From Bradyrhizobium sp. 149 (GTDB lineage: Bacteria; Pseudomonadota; Alphaproteobacteria; Rhizobiales; Xanthobacteraceae), in the NCBI RefSeq assembly GCF_023073915.1, contig NZ_JADPKK010000016.1:1-64000 (forward strand): DNA of 64,000 nt, read 5' to 3'. Every line of letters starts with the position of its first letter. The first letter of the stretch is position 1. The position numbers and the translations under genes are program-made. Shown in pieces: positions 26,257 through 36,342 of this stretch. The notes below the pieces were generated by a model. It saw only the letters and a program-made list of their open reading frames with translations, had not been told where the DNA came from and made no database searches.

Positions 26257-26724
26257 CTGACCACATCTGTATTGTCCAAGTCAGCTTCACCCAAGACGGC
26301 TTCACCGAAGTCTGTTTTACCCAAGGTTGCCAAGCCGGCGCGTAAAACATCGACCAAAGCTGCGGCCTTGAAGGCGCAACCCGACGCCGACAAGACGCTG
26401 AGCCTGATCCTCTCCCGCCTCGATGACATGAAGGCGGAAGAGACGGTCACCATCGACCTTCGCGGCAAATCGGCCTACTCCGACTACATGATCGTCACCA
26501 CCGGCCGGGTAAACCGGCACGTCGGCGCGATCGCGGAGAACGTTGCCAAGGGCCTCAAGGAAAACGGCATCAAGAACATCCACGTCGAGGGCTTGCCCAA
26601 TTGCGACTGGGTGCTGATCGATTCCGGCGATGTGATCGTGCACGTGTTCAGACCCGAGGTCCGCGAGTTCTACAATCTCGAGAGATTGTACACGCAGGGC
26701 CCAGGGGCGGCGAAGGCGATCTAG
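26257..26724 (+). CDS. rsfS: Ribosomal silencing factor RsfS
   Basis: The conserved core (SLILSRLDDMKAEETVTIDL, YSDYMIVTTGRVNRHVGAIA, VEGLPNCDWVLIDSGDVIVH, FRPEVREFYNLERLY) is that of RsfS, which binds L14 and blocks subunit joining in starvation. The N-terminus is a Lys/Ala/Ser/Pro-rich extension with the repeat SPK. The start is unusual: the frame has no ATG. AAAGGA at 26244-26249 is seven bases before a CTG at 26257, while the first standard start is a TTG at 26272 without a ribosome site. I place the start at CTG tentatively. It is followed by rlmH. Confidence 0.9.
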   Translation: MTTSVLSKSASPKTASPKSVLPKVAKPARKTSTKAAALKAQPDADKTLSLILSRLDDMKAEETVTIDLRGKSAYSDYMIVTTGRVNRHVGAIAENVAKGLKENGIKNIHVEGLPNCDWVLIDSGDVIVHVFRPEVREFYNLERLYTQGPGAAKAI

Positions 26725-26819
26725 AGGCTGCTGGCCGATTTCGAATCGGCTGACGCGCATGCTAGCGTCGTGCGCGCGCATATTGCGCGCGGTCTAGAAA
26801 ACGCGACCCTGAACATATC

Positions 26820-27302
26820 ATGCGCATAGCCGTCATTGCGGTGGGCCGGCTGAAGCAGGGCCCCGAACGGGAGCTTGCCGACCGCTATTTCGAGCGGTTC
26901 GACGAGGCTGGCCGCAAGCTCGGATTCCGCGAGCTCGCCATCCACGAATTGCCCGAAAGCCGCGCGCGCGATACGGCGACGCGGATGGCCGAAGAGGCCG
27001 CGGCGATCTCCGCGCATATTCCCGAAAAATCGATCCTGGTGGCGCTGGACGAGCGCGGCCAGAATCTGGATTCGACCGTATTCGCACGGCATCTGGCGCG
27101 CTGGCGCGACGAGGGTGCCGGTCATACTATCTTCGTGATCGGAGGGGCGGACGGACTTTCGCCCGAATTGCGCCGTAAGGCCAAGCTCGCGATCGCGTTC
27201 GGCTCTGCGACCTGGCCGCATCAAATGGTCCGCGTCATGCTTCTGGAACAGCTTTATCGGGCCGCCACCATTCTGGCCGGCCACCCCTATCACCGCGCGT
27301 GA
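26820..27302 (+). CDS. rlmH: 23S rRNA (pseudouridine1915-N3)-methyltransferase RlmH
   Basis: 160 residues, SPOUT family. IFVIGGADGLSPELRRKAK holds the SAM-binding knot loop, and ATWPHQMVRVMLLEQLYRA with HPYHRA at the C-terminus is diagnostic. It methylates the pseudouridine in helix 69. ATG 26820. Upstream is rsfS and 21 bases downstream the EnvC-like gene. Confidence 0.97.
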   Translation: MRIAVIAVGRLKQGPERELADRYFERFDEAGRKLGFRELAIHELPESRARDTATRMAEEAAAISAHIPEKSILVALDERGQNLDSTVFARHLARWRDEGAGHTIFVIGGADGLSPELRRKAKLAIAFGSATWPHQMVRVMLLEQLYRAATILAGHPYHRA

Positions 27303-27323
27303 TCCGCGCCACAACGAGCACCT

Positions 27324-28682
27324 TTGCCTAAAGCGATGCGAACGCCTGTCCTCAACCTGCTGCTGATCGCCGGTGTTACCGGCGCAAGCCTCGCGCAAGC
27401 TCAGACGCAAGGTCAGACAGTTGCGCCGCCGCAGACGGCCGCCGTCGCGCCCGACGCGATCAAGCAGCGCGAGCAGGAGCTGGAGGCCGCGCGCGCAAGC
27501 AAGAAGAGCGCGGAGGAAGCGCAGGCCAAGCTCAAGGCCGAGATCACCTCGCTCGGCCAGGACCGCACCCAGCTCAATCAGCAATTGATCGACACCGCCG
27601 CCAATGTGCGCACCGTCGAGACCAAGATCGACGAAGCCGAAGCGCGGCTGCGGTCGCTGAACGGCCGCGAGCAGGCGATGCGCAGCTCGCTCGATTCGCG
27701 CCGCGCCGACATCGTCGAAGTGCTGGCGGCCCTGCAGCGCGCCGGAAGGCGCACGCCGCCGGCGCTGCTGGTGCGGCCCGAGGACGCGCTGCAATCCCTG
27801 CGCACCGCGATGCTGCTCGGTGCCGTCGTGCCGGAATTGCGCGGCCGCGCGGAGAAGATCGCGGGCGAGCTCGGCGAGCTCGTGGCCTTGCGCAGGACCA
27901 TCGCGACCGAGCGCGACCAGCTCGCCTCCGACCGCGACAAGGTCCGCAACGACCAGACCCGGCTCACCGCTTTGGTCGCCGAGCGGCAGCGTCAGCAGGC
28001 GTCGCGCGAAAAAGACCTCGACGCCGAGAACTCGCGCGCCGTCGCGCTCTCAAGACAGGTCGGCGATCTCCAGGGGCTGATCGCCAAGATGGAGCAGGAT
28101 CTGCAAAGCGCCGCCAAGGCGGCCGAGAAGGCGGCTGACGCCGCCAAGCAGGCCGAGGCCAAGGCGGCCGCAAACGCCGCCGCCAGCGCCAAGACCGGCC
28201 CCGGCGCTTTCAAGGACCGCTCCCGGACCACCCCTGCGATGGCCTTTGCCGCGGCCAAGGGCCTCCTGCCTCTTCCGGTTAACGGTAACAAGATCAGGGA
28301 TTTCAGCGGTTCCGATGGCCTCGGCGGGGTGCAGAAGGGCATTTCGCTGGCGACCAGGCCCGGCTCCCAGGTCACGACGCCGTGTGACGGCTGGGTCGTC
28401 TATGCCGGCCCGTTCCGCAGCTATGGACAACTCTTGATCCTCAATGCCGGGGGCGGGTATCATGTCCTGATCGCCGGGATGGAGCGCATTTCGGTCAACA
28501 TCGGACAGTTTGTGCTCACGGGGGAGCCTGTCGCAACCATGGGGTCGACCTCTCAAGTCGCCTCCATTCTCGCCACGAACGCGAGTCAACCTGTGCTGTA
28601 TGTCGAGTTCCGCAAAGACGGCACTCCAATCGATCCAGGCCCATGGTGGGCCGCAAATGAAGGCGAGAAGGTTCGCGGATGA
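27324..28682 (+). CDS. EnvC-like murein hydrolase activator (coiled coil plus LytM domain)
   Basis: About 452 residues. An N-terminal signal peptide (LNLLLIAGVTGASLAQAQ) leads to a long coiled coil (about 45-290, with KQREQELEAARASKKSAEEA and VRTVETKIDEAEARLRSL) and an Ala/Lys-rich linker. The C-terminal M23/LytM-type domain runs from about 320 to 445. Metal-site residues of active LytM enzymes appear missing, the first His position reading KGISLATRPG, as in EnvC, which activates amidases rather than cutting murein. The start is TTG 27324 or ATG 27336. It overlaps ctpA by four bases, implying translational coupling. Confidence 0.88.
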   Translation: MPKAMRTPVLNLLLIAGVTGASLAQAQTQGQTVAPPQTAAVAPDAIKQREQELEAARASKKSAEEAQAKLKAEITSLGQDRTQLNQQLIDTAANVRTVETKIDEAEARLRSLNGREQAMRSSLDSRRADIVEVLAALQRAGRRTPPALLVRPEDALQSLRTAMLLGAVVPELRGRAEKIAGELGELVALRRTIATERDQLASDRDKVRNDQTRLTALVAERQRQQASREKDLDAENSRAVALSRQVGDLQGLIAKMEQDLQSAAKAAEKAADAAKQAEAKAAANAAASAKTGPGAFKDRSRTTPAMAFAAAKGLLPLPVNGNKIRDFSGSDGLGGVQKGISLATRPGSQVTTPCDGWVVYAGPFRSYGQLLILNAGGGYHVLIAGMERISVNIGQFVLTGEPVATMGSTSQVASILATNASQPVLYVEFRKDGTPIDPGPWWAANEGEKVRG

Positions 28683-30031
28683 TGCGCAAGACTTCAGTTA
28701 TCCTCCTCAGCGCGGCCACCGGTGCGGCGCTGACGCTGTTCGTAACCCAGCCGCGCGCAGTCTTCATGGGCTCCAGCGCGCGAGCCGCCACCGCGGACAC
28801 CTATCGCCAGCTCAACCTGTTCGGCGACGTGTTCGAGCGCGTGCGCTCGGACTATGTCGAGAAGCCCGACGATACCAAGCTGATCGAATCCGCGATCAGC
28901 GGCATGCTCACCGGTCTCGATCCGCATTCGAGCTACATGGACGCCAAGAGCTTCCGCGACATGCAGGTGCAGACCCGCGGTGAGTTCGGCGGCCTCGGCA
29001 TCGAAGTCACGATGGAAGACGGCCTGATCAAGGTGGTCTCGCCGATCGACGACACCCCGGCCTCGCGCGCCGGCGTCATGGCCAACGACATTATCACCAA
29101 TCTCGACGACGAGGCGGTGCAGGGCCTGACCCTGAACCAGGCGGTCGAGAAGATGCGCGGCCCCGTCAACACCAAGATCAAGCTCAAGATCATCCGCAAG
29201 GGCCAGGACAATCCGATCGACGTCACGCTGGTGCGCGACAACATCCGCGTCCGCTCGGTGCGCGCCCGCGTCGAGGCCGACGACATCGGCTATATCCGCA
29301 TCACCACCTTCAACGAACAGACCACCGAAGGGCTGAAGCGCGAGGTCGCCAACCTCTCGAATCAGATCGGCGACAAGCTGAAGGGCTACGTCATCGACCT
29401 CCGCAACAACCCGGGCGGCCTGCTCGAGGAAGCGGTCACCGTCTCCGACTCCTTCCTGGAGAAGGGCGAAATCGTCTCGACCCGTGGCCGCAATGCCGAG
29501 GAGACCCAGCGCCGTACCGCGCATACGGGCGACCTCACCAAGGGCAAGCCGGTCATCGTGCTGGTCAACGGCGGCTCGGCTTCGGCGTCGGAGATCGTTG
29601 CCGGCGCGCTGCAGGACCACAAGCGCGCGACCATCGTCGGCACGCGTTCGTTCGGCAAGGGCTCGGTGCAGACCATCATTCCGCTCGGCTCGGGCAATGG
29701 CGCGCTGCGCCTGACCACGGCGCGCTACTACACGCCGTCGGGCAAGTCGATCCAGGCCAAGGGCATCGTGCCCGACATCGAAGTGCTGCAGGACGTGCCG
29801 GACGAGCTGAAGTCGCGCACCGACACCAAGGGCGAAGCTTCGCTGCGCGGCCATCTCAAGAACGACGGTGACGAGAAGACCGGCTCGCAATCTTACGTTC
29901 CGCCGGACGCCAAGGACGACAAGGCACTCAAGCTCGCCGACGATTTGCTTCACGGCATCAAGAACAGCGCCTCCGCGGCGCCCACGCCGGGCGACAAGGC
30001 CACGACCGACAAGCCCAAAGCGGCAAACTAA
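28679..30031 (+). CDS. ctpA: C-terminal processing peptidase, S41 family
   Basis: 450 residues. A signal/anchor segment (SVILLSAATGAALTLFVTQP) is followed by a PDZ domain (GEFGGLGIEVTMEDGLIKVV to about 200). The S41 catalytic core contains NGGSASASEIVAGALQDHKR with the Ser nucleophile and RSFGKGSVQTIIPL with the Lys. The protease acts in the periplasm on murein-related or signalling substrates; in the family its activity can be controlled by partners. The ATG overlaps the envC-like stop. A strong terminator follows at 30072. Confidence 0.94.
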   Translation: MMRKTSVILLSAATGAALTLFVTQPRAVFMGSSARAATADTYRQLNLFGDVFERVRSDYVEKPDDTKLIESAISGMLTGLDPHSSYMDAKSFRDMQVQTRGEFGGLGIEVTMEDGLIKVVSPIDDTPASRAGVMANDIITNLDDEAVQGLTLNQAVEKMRGPVNTKIKLKIIRKGQDNPIDVTLVRDNIRVRSVRARVEADDIGYIRITTFNEQTTEGLKREVANLSNQIGDKLKGYVIDLRNNPGGLLEEAVTVSDSFLEKGEIVSTRGRNAEETQRRTAHTGDLTKGKPVIVLVNGGSASASEIVAGALQDHKRATIVGTRSFGKGSVQTIIPLGSGNGALRLTTARYYTPSGKSIQAKGIVPDIEVLQDVPDELKSRTDTKGEASLRGHLKNDGDEKTGSQSYVPPDAKDDKALKLADDLLHGIKNSASAAPTPGDKATTDKPKAAN

Positions 30032-30071
30032 GGCCTCAAGCTATCAAGTCTTGACATCAAGCGATCTGACG

Positions 30072-30101
30072 AAAAGGGCGGCTCCCGGAGCCGCCCTTTT
30101 T
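30072..30101 (+). terminator. Intrinsic terminator after ctpA
   Basis: AAAAGGGCGGCTCC pairs with GGAGCCGCCCTTTT around a very short loop and runs into a T-tract. It lies 41 bases after the ctpA stop and closes the unit that includes the EnvC-like gene and ctpA. Confidence 0.88.
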
Positions 30102-30192
30102 GCTTGGAATTCCTGACATCCCCGGCCTATCCCGGCCTGCCGCCGCTTGACCTCGGCGTGGTATCGTCATTGGGAGTGATTCGGGATCGCGC

Positions 30193-31425
30193 ATGACTGA
30201 AACGGCCGATGATCTGAGCGCCCCGCTCGGACAGAACAAGCCGCGCCGGAAACGCCGGCTGCGGCTGCCGTTCACGGCCATGCAGATGCTCGCGGTCCTG
30301 CTCGGGCTGTTCCTGGTCGCCTTTGCCGGCTTCGCCATCTTCAACAAGGATCCGCTCGGCGGCGAGCCGATGACGCGGCTCGCGATTCGCGAGCCCAATA
30401 GCGCAGACAAGGCTGGCGACGAAAAGCCGGCCGCTTCCGGCCAGGGCCAGGACGGCAAGCAGGAAAGCAAGCACGAGACGAAGGAGGCGCCAAAGCAGGC
30501 GGGCGAGCAGAAGACCGTCACCATGATCGACGGTTCTACCGGCACGCGCCACGACGTGGTGATCGGCGGCGATGCTGCAGGCAAGGGCGAAACAGCCGCG
30601 GCCTCCGCGCCACCGCCCGTCATGGCCGGGATCGACCCGAAACTCCTTGAGAAATCGCGCTACGGCATGATCCCTATGGTTGCCGGGGATCTGAAGCCGT
30701 TCAACGTCTATGCGGCGGATGCGGACCGCGCCAAGGCCGCCAAGATGCCTGTTGTCGCGATCCTGATCGGCGGCCTCGGCGTCGGCGCTGCCAAGACCAC
30801 CGATGCGATCATGCGGCTGCCGCCGGCGGTGACGCTGGCGTTCACGCCTTATGGGTCCGATCCAGGAAAACTCGCCGAGCGGGCCCGCGCCCAACGCCAC
30901 GAGATCTTCCTCCAGATCCCGATGGAGCCCTACGACTTCCCCGACAACGATCCGGGGCCGCAGACGCTGCTGACCTCACTGAGTGCCGACCAGAACATGG
31001 ACCGCCTGTACTGGCATCTGAGCCGGATGCAGGGCTATGCCGGCCTCACCAATTTCATGGGCGCCCGCTTTATCGCGACCGAGCCGGCGATGCAGCCGAT
31101 CATCCGCGAGGCGGCCAAGCGCGGCCTCGGCTTCTTCGACGACGGCTCCTCGCCCCGCAGCATCGCGCCCCAGGCAGCCGCCAGCCAGGCGATGCCGTTC
31201 GGCAAGGGCGACATCGCGATCGACGCGGTGCCGACCCCGGCCGAGATCGACCGTGCCCTGACCAAGCTCGAAGCGGCGGCGCGCGAGCGCGGCACTGCCG
31301 TGGGCACCGCCTCCGCCCTCCCGGTCTCGATCGAGCGCATCGGCGCCTGGACCAAGACATTGGGCGACCGGGGTATCCTTTTGGTGCCATTGACAACCGC
31401 GATGCTGAAATCAAAATCCAGCTAA
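30193..31425 (+). CDS. Divergent polysaccharide deacetylase family protein
   Basis: 410 residues. A cytoplasmic basic N-terminus is followed by one membrane helix (MQMLAVLLGLFLVAFAGFAI), a Lys/Glu/Gln-rich linker (about 75-135) and a C-terminal domain with VVAILIGGLGVGAAKTTDAI, LPPAVTLAFTPYGSDPGKLA and EIFLQIPMEPYDFPDNDPGP. This is the YibQ-type family (divergent polysaccharide deacetylase) found next to envC and ctpA in many proteobacteria. Activity is unproven for the family. The location suggests a role in cell-envelope remodelling. Confidence 0.88.
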   Translation: MTETADDLSAPLGQNKPRRKRRLRLPFTAMQMLAVLLGLFLVAFAGFAIFNKDPLGGEPMTRLAIREPNSADKAGDEKPAASGQGQDGKQESKHETKEAPKQAGEQKTVTMIDGSTGTRHDVVIGGDAAGKGETAAASAPPPVMAGIDPKLLEKSRYGMIPMVAGDLKPFNVYAADADRAKAAKMPVVAILIGGLGVGAAKTTDAIMRLPPAVTLAFTPYGSDPGKLAERARAQRHEIFLQIPMEPYDFPDNDPGPQTLLTSLSADQNMDRLYWHLSRMQGYAGLTNFMGARFIATEPAMQPIIREAAKRGLGFFDDGSSPRSIAPQAAASQAMPFGKGDIAIDAVPTPAEIDRALTKLEAAARERGTAVGTASALPVSIERIGAWTKTLGDRGILLVPLTTAMLKSKSS

Positions 31426-31500
31426 ATCAACGGATTGGTACGGCACAGGCCCGTTGGGCCTGCTCAAGCCCTACCGACAGCATGCGAGAGGTCTGGCGGA

Positions 31501-32004
31501 ATGGCGCGTTATGAGGATCTGCCCTACCGGACCTGCGTCGGTGTGATGCTGATCAACCCGAAGGGACTGGTGTTCGTCGGCCGCCGCGCCGGCGGCATCG
31601 AGCATGTCGACGACACCCATGTCTGGCAGATGCCGCAGGGCGGCGTCGATCCCGGCGAGGATACCTGGGACGCCGCCAGGCGCGAGCTCTATGAAGAGAC
31701 CAGCGTGCGCTCGGTCGAGCGGCTCGGCGAGGTTCCGGAGTGGCTTACTTACGACATTCCGCGCACCGTTGCGGGCCGCGCCTGGAAGGGCCGCTACCGC
31801 GGCCAGCGCCAGAAATGGTTCGCGGTCCGCTTCACCGGCACGGACAGCGAGATCAACGTCGCAAATCCCGGCGGCGGCCATAAGGCCGAGTTCGTGGCCT
31901 GGCGCTGGGAGCCGATGAAGAACCTGACCGGGCTGATCATCCCGTTCAAGCGCCCGGTCTATGAGCGCGTGGTGAAGGAATTTTCCGCGCTGGCGGAGGA
32001 TTAG
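31501..32004 (+). CDS. rppH: RNA pyrophosphohydrolase (Nudix), first copy
   Basis: 167 residues from ATG 31501, with GGCGGA just upstream. The Nudix box runs [20 protein letters not shown] followed by TS. WQMPQGG before it, and the later segments [14 protein letters not shown] and [10 protein letters not shown], are RppH features. The enzyme removes pyrophosphate from 5'-triphosphate RNA, starting decay; in bacteria the family also cleaves diadenosine polyphosphates. A paralogue follows 42 bases downstream. Confidence 0.93.
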   Translation: MARYEDLPYRTCVGVMLINPKGLVFVGRRAGGIEHVDDTHVWQMPQGGVDPGEDTWDAARRELYEETSVRSVERLGEVPEWLTYDIPRTVAGRAWKGRYRGQRQKWFAVRFTGTDSEINVANPGGGHKAEFVAWRWEPMKNLTGLIIPFKRPVYERVVKEFSALAED

Positions 32005-32046
32005 TTCAAGTCGCCATTCCAGGTTGATGCTAATGCATCGCCTGGA

Positions 32047-32568
32047 ATGACGACGAGAGATCCACGCGTGACCCATGAAAAGCCCTACCGTCCCAATGTC
32101 GGAATCGCGCTGTTCAATGCCGATGGCCGCGTGCTGATCGGACATCGCTTCAAGGGCGACGGACCCGAGATCATCCTGCCGGGTCTGGACTGGCAGATGC
32201 CGCAAGGCGGCGTCGATGAGGGCGAGGACCTGCGCGACGCGGCGTTGCGCGAACTCTGGGAAGAGACCAGCGTCAAGAGCGCAACCTATCTCGGCGAGAC
32301 CGACTGGCTGACTTACGAATTCCCTCCCTATGACGGGCCGCAGACGCACCGGCTGGCGAAATTCCGCGGCCAGCGCCAAAAATGGTTCGCGCTGCGCTTC
32401 ACCGGCAAGGATGACGAGATCGATCCGCTGACGCCGCGCAACGGGCAACCCGCGGAGTTCGATGCCTGGCGCTGGGAGCGGCTCGACCGTGTCCCCGATG
32501 TCGTGGTGCCGTTCCGCCGCGACGTCTACCGCGCGGTGGCACAGCAGTTTGCGCCCTTCGCGAATTAA
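32047..32568 (+). CDS. RNA pyrophosphohydrolase-like Nudix protein, second copy
   Basis: 173 residues, clearly paralogous to the preceding gene: [40 protein letters not shown] with the Nudix box ending ELWEETS, then [13 protein letters not shown] and EFDAWRWERL. It carries an insertion (KGDGPEIILPGLD) before the Nudix box that the first copy lacks. Both copies keep the glutamates needed for metal binding. ATG 32047. Which copy is the main RppH cannot be told from sequence. Confidence 0.92.
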   Translation: MTTRDPRVTHEKPYRPNVGIALFNADGRVLIGHRFKGDGPEIILPGLDWQMPQGGVDEGEDLRDAALRELWEETSVKSATYLGETDWLTYEFPPYDGPQTHRLAKFRGQRQKWFALRFTGKDDEIDPLTPRNGQPAEFDAWRWERLDRVPDVVVPFRRDVYRAVAQQFAPFAN

Positions 32569-32597
32569 AACCGCCGAAACAACCTGATCAAAACAGC

Positions 32598-34202
32598 CTA
32601 ATTCGTCGGTCCGACGGTGAACGGGCCGATCGCGATCACGTGGCAATCGCTGTCGCGCCTGGCGCAGTCGGCGAGCGCGGCATTGACGGCGGTCTGCTCG
32701 TCGGCGGCCTTCAGGCCGAGGCCCGGCCGGCCCGCGGTGCCGACCGCGACGGCGTTCCAGCCCATGCCATCGGCGAGCTTGCGCACGACCTCGTCGCGCG
32801 CATCTGCGACGATCGAGGCATTCGACGACGCGTGGAAGAAGCCGGTGATCTTCAGCAGGGTCGGGATCGGCACCACGAAATTCTCGTCGAGCGCAACGAC
32901 CAGGCAGGCGACGCCGGCGATCGCGCCGCACGATTCCAGCGAACGCCGCGCGGCATCATCGGCGGATGATGCGCCCATCACCATGAAATATTGACCGCCG
33001 GGGCCGAGCGCGACCGCGCGGGATTTCGCCGCGGGCACGAACATGTTCTCGAGCCGGACCTTGGCGGGATCGCGCACCATCGGAAAGTCCTTCGAGGCGA
33101 AGGCACGCTCGGTCATGGCATCATGCCGGACAAACGGCTGCGGCGGCATCGGCGGCTTGCCGTGCGTGTAGACGACATTGTTGCCGACCGCATAGAGCTC
33201 GCAGCGCCGCGGCGACTGCGCAGCATCGGCGCGCTTCTGGCACTGCTCGAGTGCGGCGTTGCGCGCCGCCTCCTCGTTCGGCTGATTCAACGACGCGCCG
33301 GTGAAACCGCCGACATTGACCGCGAACGCCTTGTAGTCGCCGGCAGCGGAATAATCGCCGGCCAGATAATTGCGGACGCGCTCGTTGATGAAGGGCACGC
33401 CGTCGGCAGCAAACTTGCCGGCCATCGGCGAGGCGGATGGGGCCGGCATGGGCATCGCCGCTTTCGCCGCCACGGTGGGTGACGGGCTTGATACAGGGCT
33501 TGATACAGGGCTCGGCGCGGTCGCTGCGATCGCCGGCGCCTTCGTGGTCTCGAGCTTGGTGAAATAGAGGAAGCCGCCGACGCCGATGGCAACGATGGAG
33601 ACGATACCGACCACCAGCGGCCACATCCAGTTCGGCGCGGCCGCGGCCTTCGCCACCTTCTTGATCTCAGGCGTTGCGTAGCCGTCGCCGCGCCGCATCG
33701 CCACCATATAGGCGTGTACCGGCGTCGGGATATTCTTGACCTCCTGCGCGCCAATATCGGCGAACTGCACCGAGAGCTTGTTGGCGACCTGTTCGTGCAC
33801 GGCGCGAGAGACGCAGATGCCGCCGACCTCGGCGAGGCCCTCGAGCCGGGCGGCGATATTGACGCCGTCACCGAGCAGATCGCCGTCGCGCTCGACCACG
33901 TCGCCGATGGTGATACCGATGCGGAACGACATCTGCCGGCTCGGCGGATAGGCCATGTTGCGCGTTCGCAAGGACTCCTGGATGTCGATCGCGCAGCGCA
34001 CCGCATCGACTGCGCTTGGAAATTCCGCGAGCACGGCGTCGCCGGCGGTATTGAAGATGCGTCCGCCCGCCTTGGCAATGAAATCGTCGACGACCTCGCG
34101 ATAGGAGGCCATACGCCGGAGCGTCTCCTCTTCGTCTTCCGCGACCAGTCGTGAGTAACCGGCAATATCGGCTGCGAAAATCGCTGCGATCTTGCGTTTC
34201 AT
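32598..34202 (-). CDS. Class III adenylate/guanylate cyclase with membrane helix and triple-repeat C-terminus
   Basis: 534 residues. Residues 1-165 are a class III cyclase catalytic domain (IAAIFAADIAGYSRLVAEDE, FNTAGDAVLAEFPSAVDAVR, GDLLGDGVNIAARLEGLAE) with both metal-binding Asp regions. A helix follows at about 194-215 (WPLVVGIVSIVAIGVGGFLY), then an Ala/Pro/Ser linker. The C-terminal half holds three similar repeats (about 290-346, 394-444, 482-530) of the pattern AVG..G...A...AL..C...C.(V/Y)A(V/I), each with a Cys pair. The repeats should face the periplasm. The enzyme would make cAMP or cGMP, possibly gated by the repeat region. Confidence 0.87.
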   Translation of the reverse strand: MKRKIAAIFAADIAGYSRLVAEDEEETLRRMASYREVVDDFIAKAGGRIFNTAGDAVLAEFPSAVDAVRCAIDIQESLRTRNMAYPPSRQMSFRIGITIGDVVERDGDLLGDGVNIAARLEGLAEVGGICVSRAVHEQVANKLSVQFADIGAQEVKNIPTPVHAYMVAMRRGDGYATPEIKKVAKAAAAPNWMWPLVVGIVSIVAIGVGGFLYFTKLETTKAPAIAATAPSPVSSPVSSPSPTVAAKAAMPMPAPSASPMAGKFAADGVPFINERVRNYLAGDYSAAGDYKAFAVNVGGFTGASLNQPNEEAARNAALEQCQKRADAAQSPRRCELYAVGNNVVYTHGKPPMPPQPFVRHDAMTERAFASKDFPMVRDPAKVRLENMFVPAAKSRAVALGPGGQYFMVMGASSADDAARRSLESCGAIAGVACLVVALDENFVVPIPTLLKITGFFHASSNASIVADARDEVVRKLADGMGWNAVAVGTAGRPGLGLKAADEQTAVNAALADCARRDSDCHVIAIGPFTVGPTN

Positions 34203-34353
34203 CTGCGACCGGCCCCCGGGACAAAGTTCGCAAGCGCAGAATGCCGCTATCGGCGGCGCGGTGCAACAAAGTTTCAGCGCCCGCCACTTCCGTGACGAGC
34301 GCTGAACTTATTCAGGAATTTTCAGTTCGGGCCCCGGCGCGGTGCACCGGGGC

Positions 34354-34761
34354 TTAGTGCATTGCCGTACTGTTGAGCTCGTGTTGGATGCTCTTGAAGT
34401 GATCGAGCCGCGCAATGGCTTGGTCGAGCTCGCTGCCTTCGTGCTCCTTCAGTCCCTCTTCCATCTCCGAGACAGTCGCGGCGAACTGGGCGCGGTCGAG
34501 CTCGGCCAGCGACGTCGCTACGTCGGCGAGCACGGTCAGGCCCTTTTCGGAAACTTCGGCGATACCGCCGAGCACGATCATCTTCTCGTGCTTGCCGCCG
34601 GTGGTCACGGTGAGAATGCCGGGCCGAATCGCGGCTACGACCGGCGCATGTCCCGCCAGCACGCCGAAGTCACCCTCGACGCCGGGGATATCGACCTGAT
34701 CAACCTCGCCCGAGAAGGCGAGCTTTTCCGGCGAGACGAGATCGAAGTGGAAGGTGGCCAT
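34354..34761 (-). CDS. atpC: ATP synthase F1 epsilon subunit
   Basis: 135 residues, starting [20 protein letters not shown], with [20 protein letters not shown] in the beta-sandwich and a helical C-terminus. It belongs to the central stalk of the F1 part and can inhibit ATP hydrolysis. Last gene of atpHAGDC, separated from atpD by a repeat-like inverted structure. Confidence 0.97.
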   Translation of the reverse strand: MATFHFDLVSPEKLAFSGEVDQVDIPGVEGDFGVLAGHAPVVAAIRPGILTVTTGGKHEKMIVLGGIAEVSEKGLTVLADVATSLAELDRAQFAATVSEMEEGLKEHEGSELDQAIARLDHFKSIQHELNSTAMH

Positions 34762-34770
34762 GGGAAACCT

Positions 34771-34844
34771 GCGAATGGTGAGTAGCGAAAAGCGAATGGA
34801 GCGGGAGCAGCGCGACTGGTCGCTACTCCCTGCTCGCCCTTCGC
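34771..34844. repeat. Inverted repeat between atpD and atpC (GAGTAGCGA type)
   Basis: GAGTAGCGA at 34780-34788 pairs with TCGCTACTC at 34820-34828; GCGAATGG occurs twice (34772 and 34793), and GGAGCAG/CTGCTC parts also pair. This looks like a dispersed intergenic repeat family of G-AGTAGCGA units inserted inside the operon. Confidence 0.6.
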
Positions 34845-34847
34845 AGC

Positions 34848-36311
<1,464 letters not shown>

Positions 36312-36342
36312 TTACTTGAACGACCGTCGTTTGGTTCGTGCG

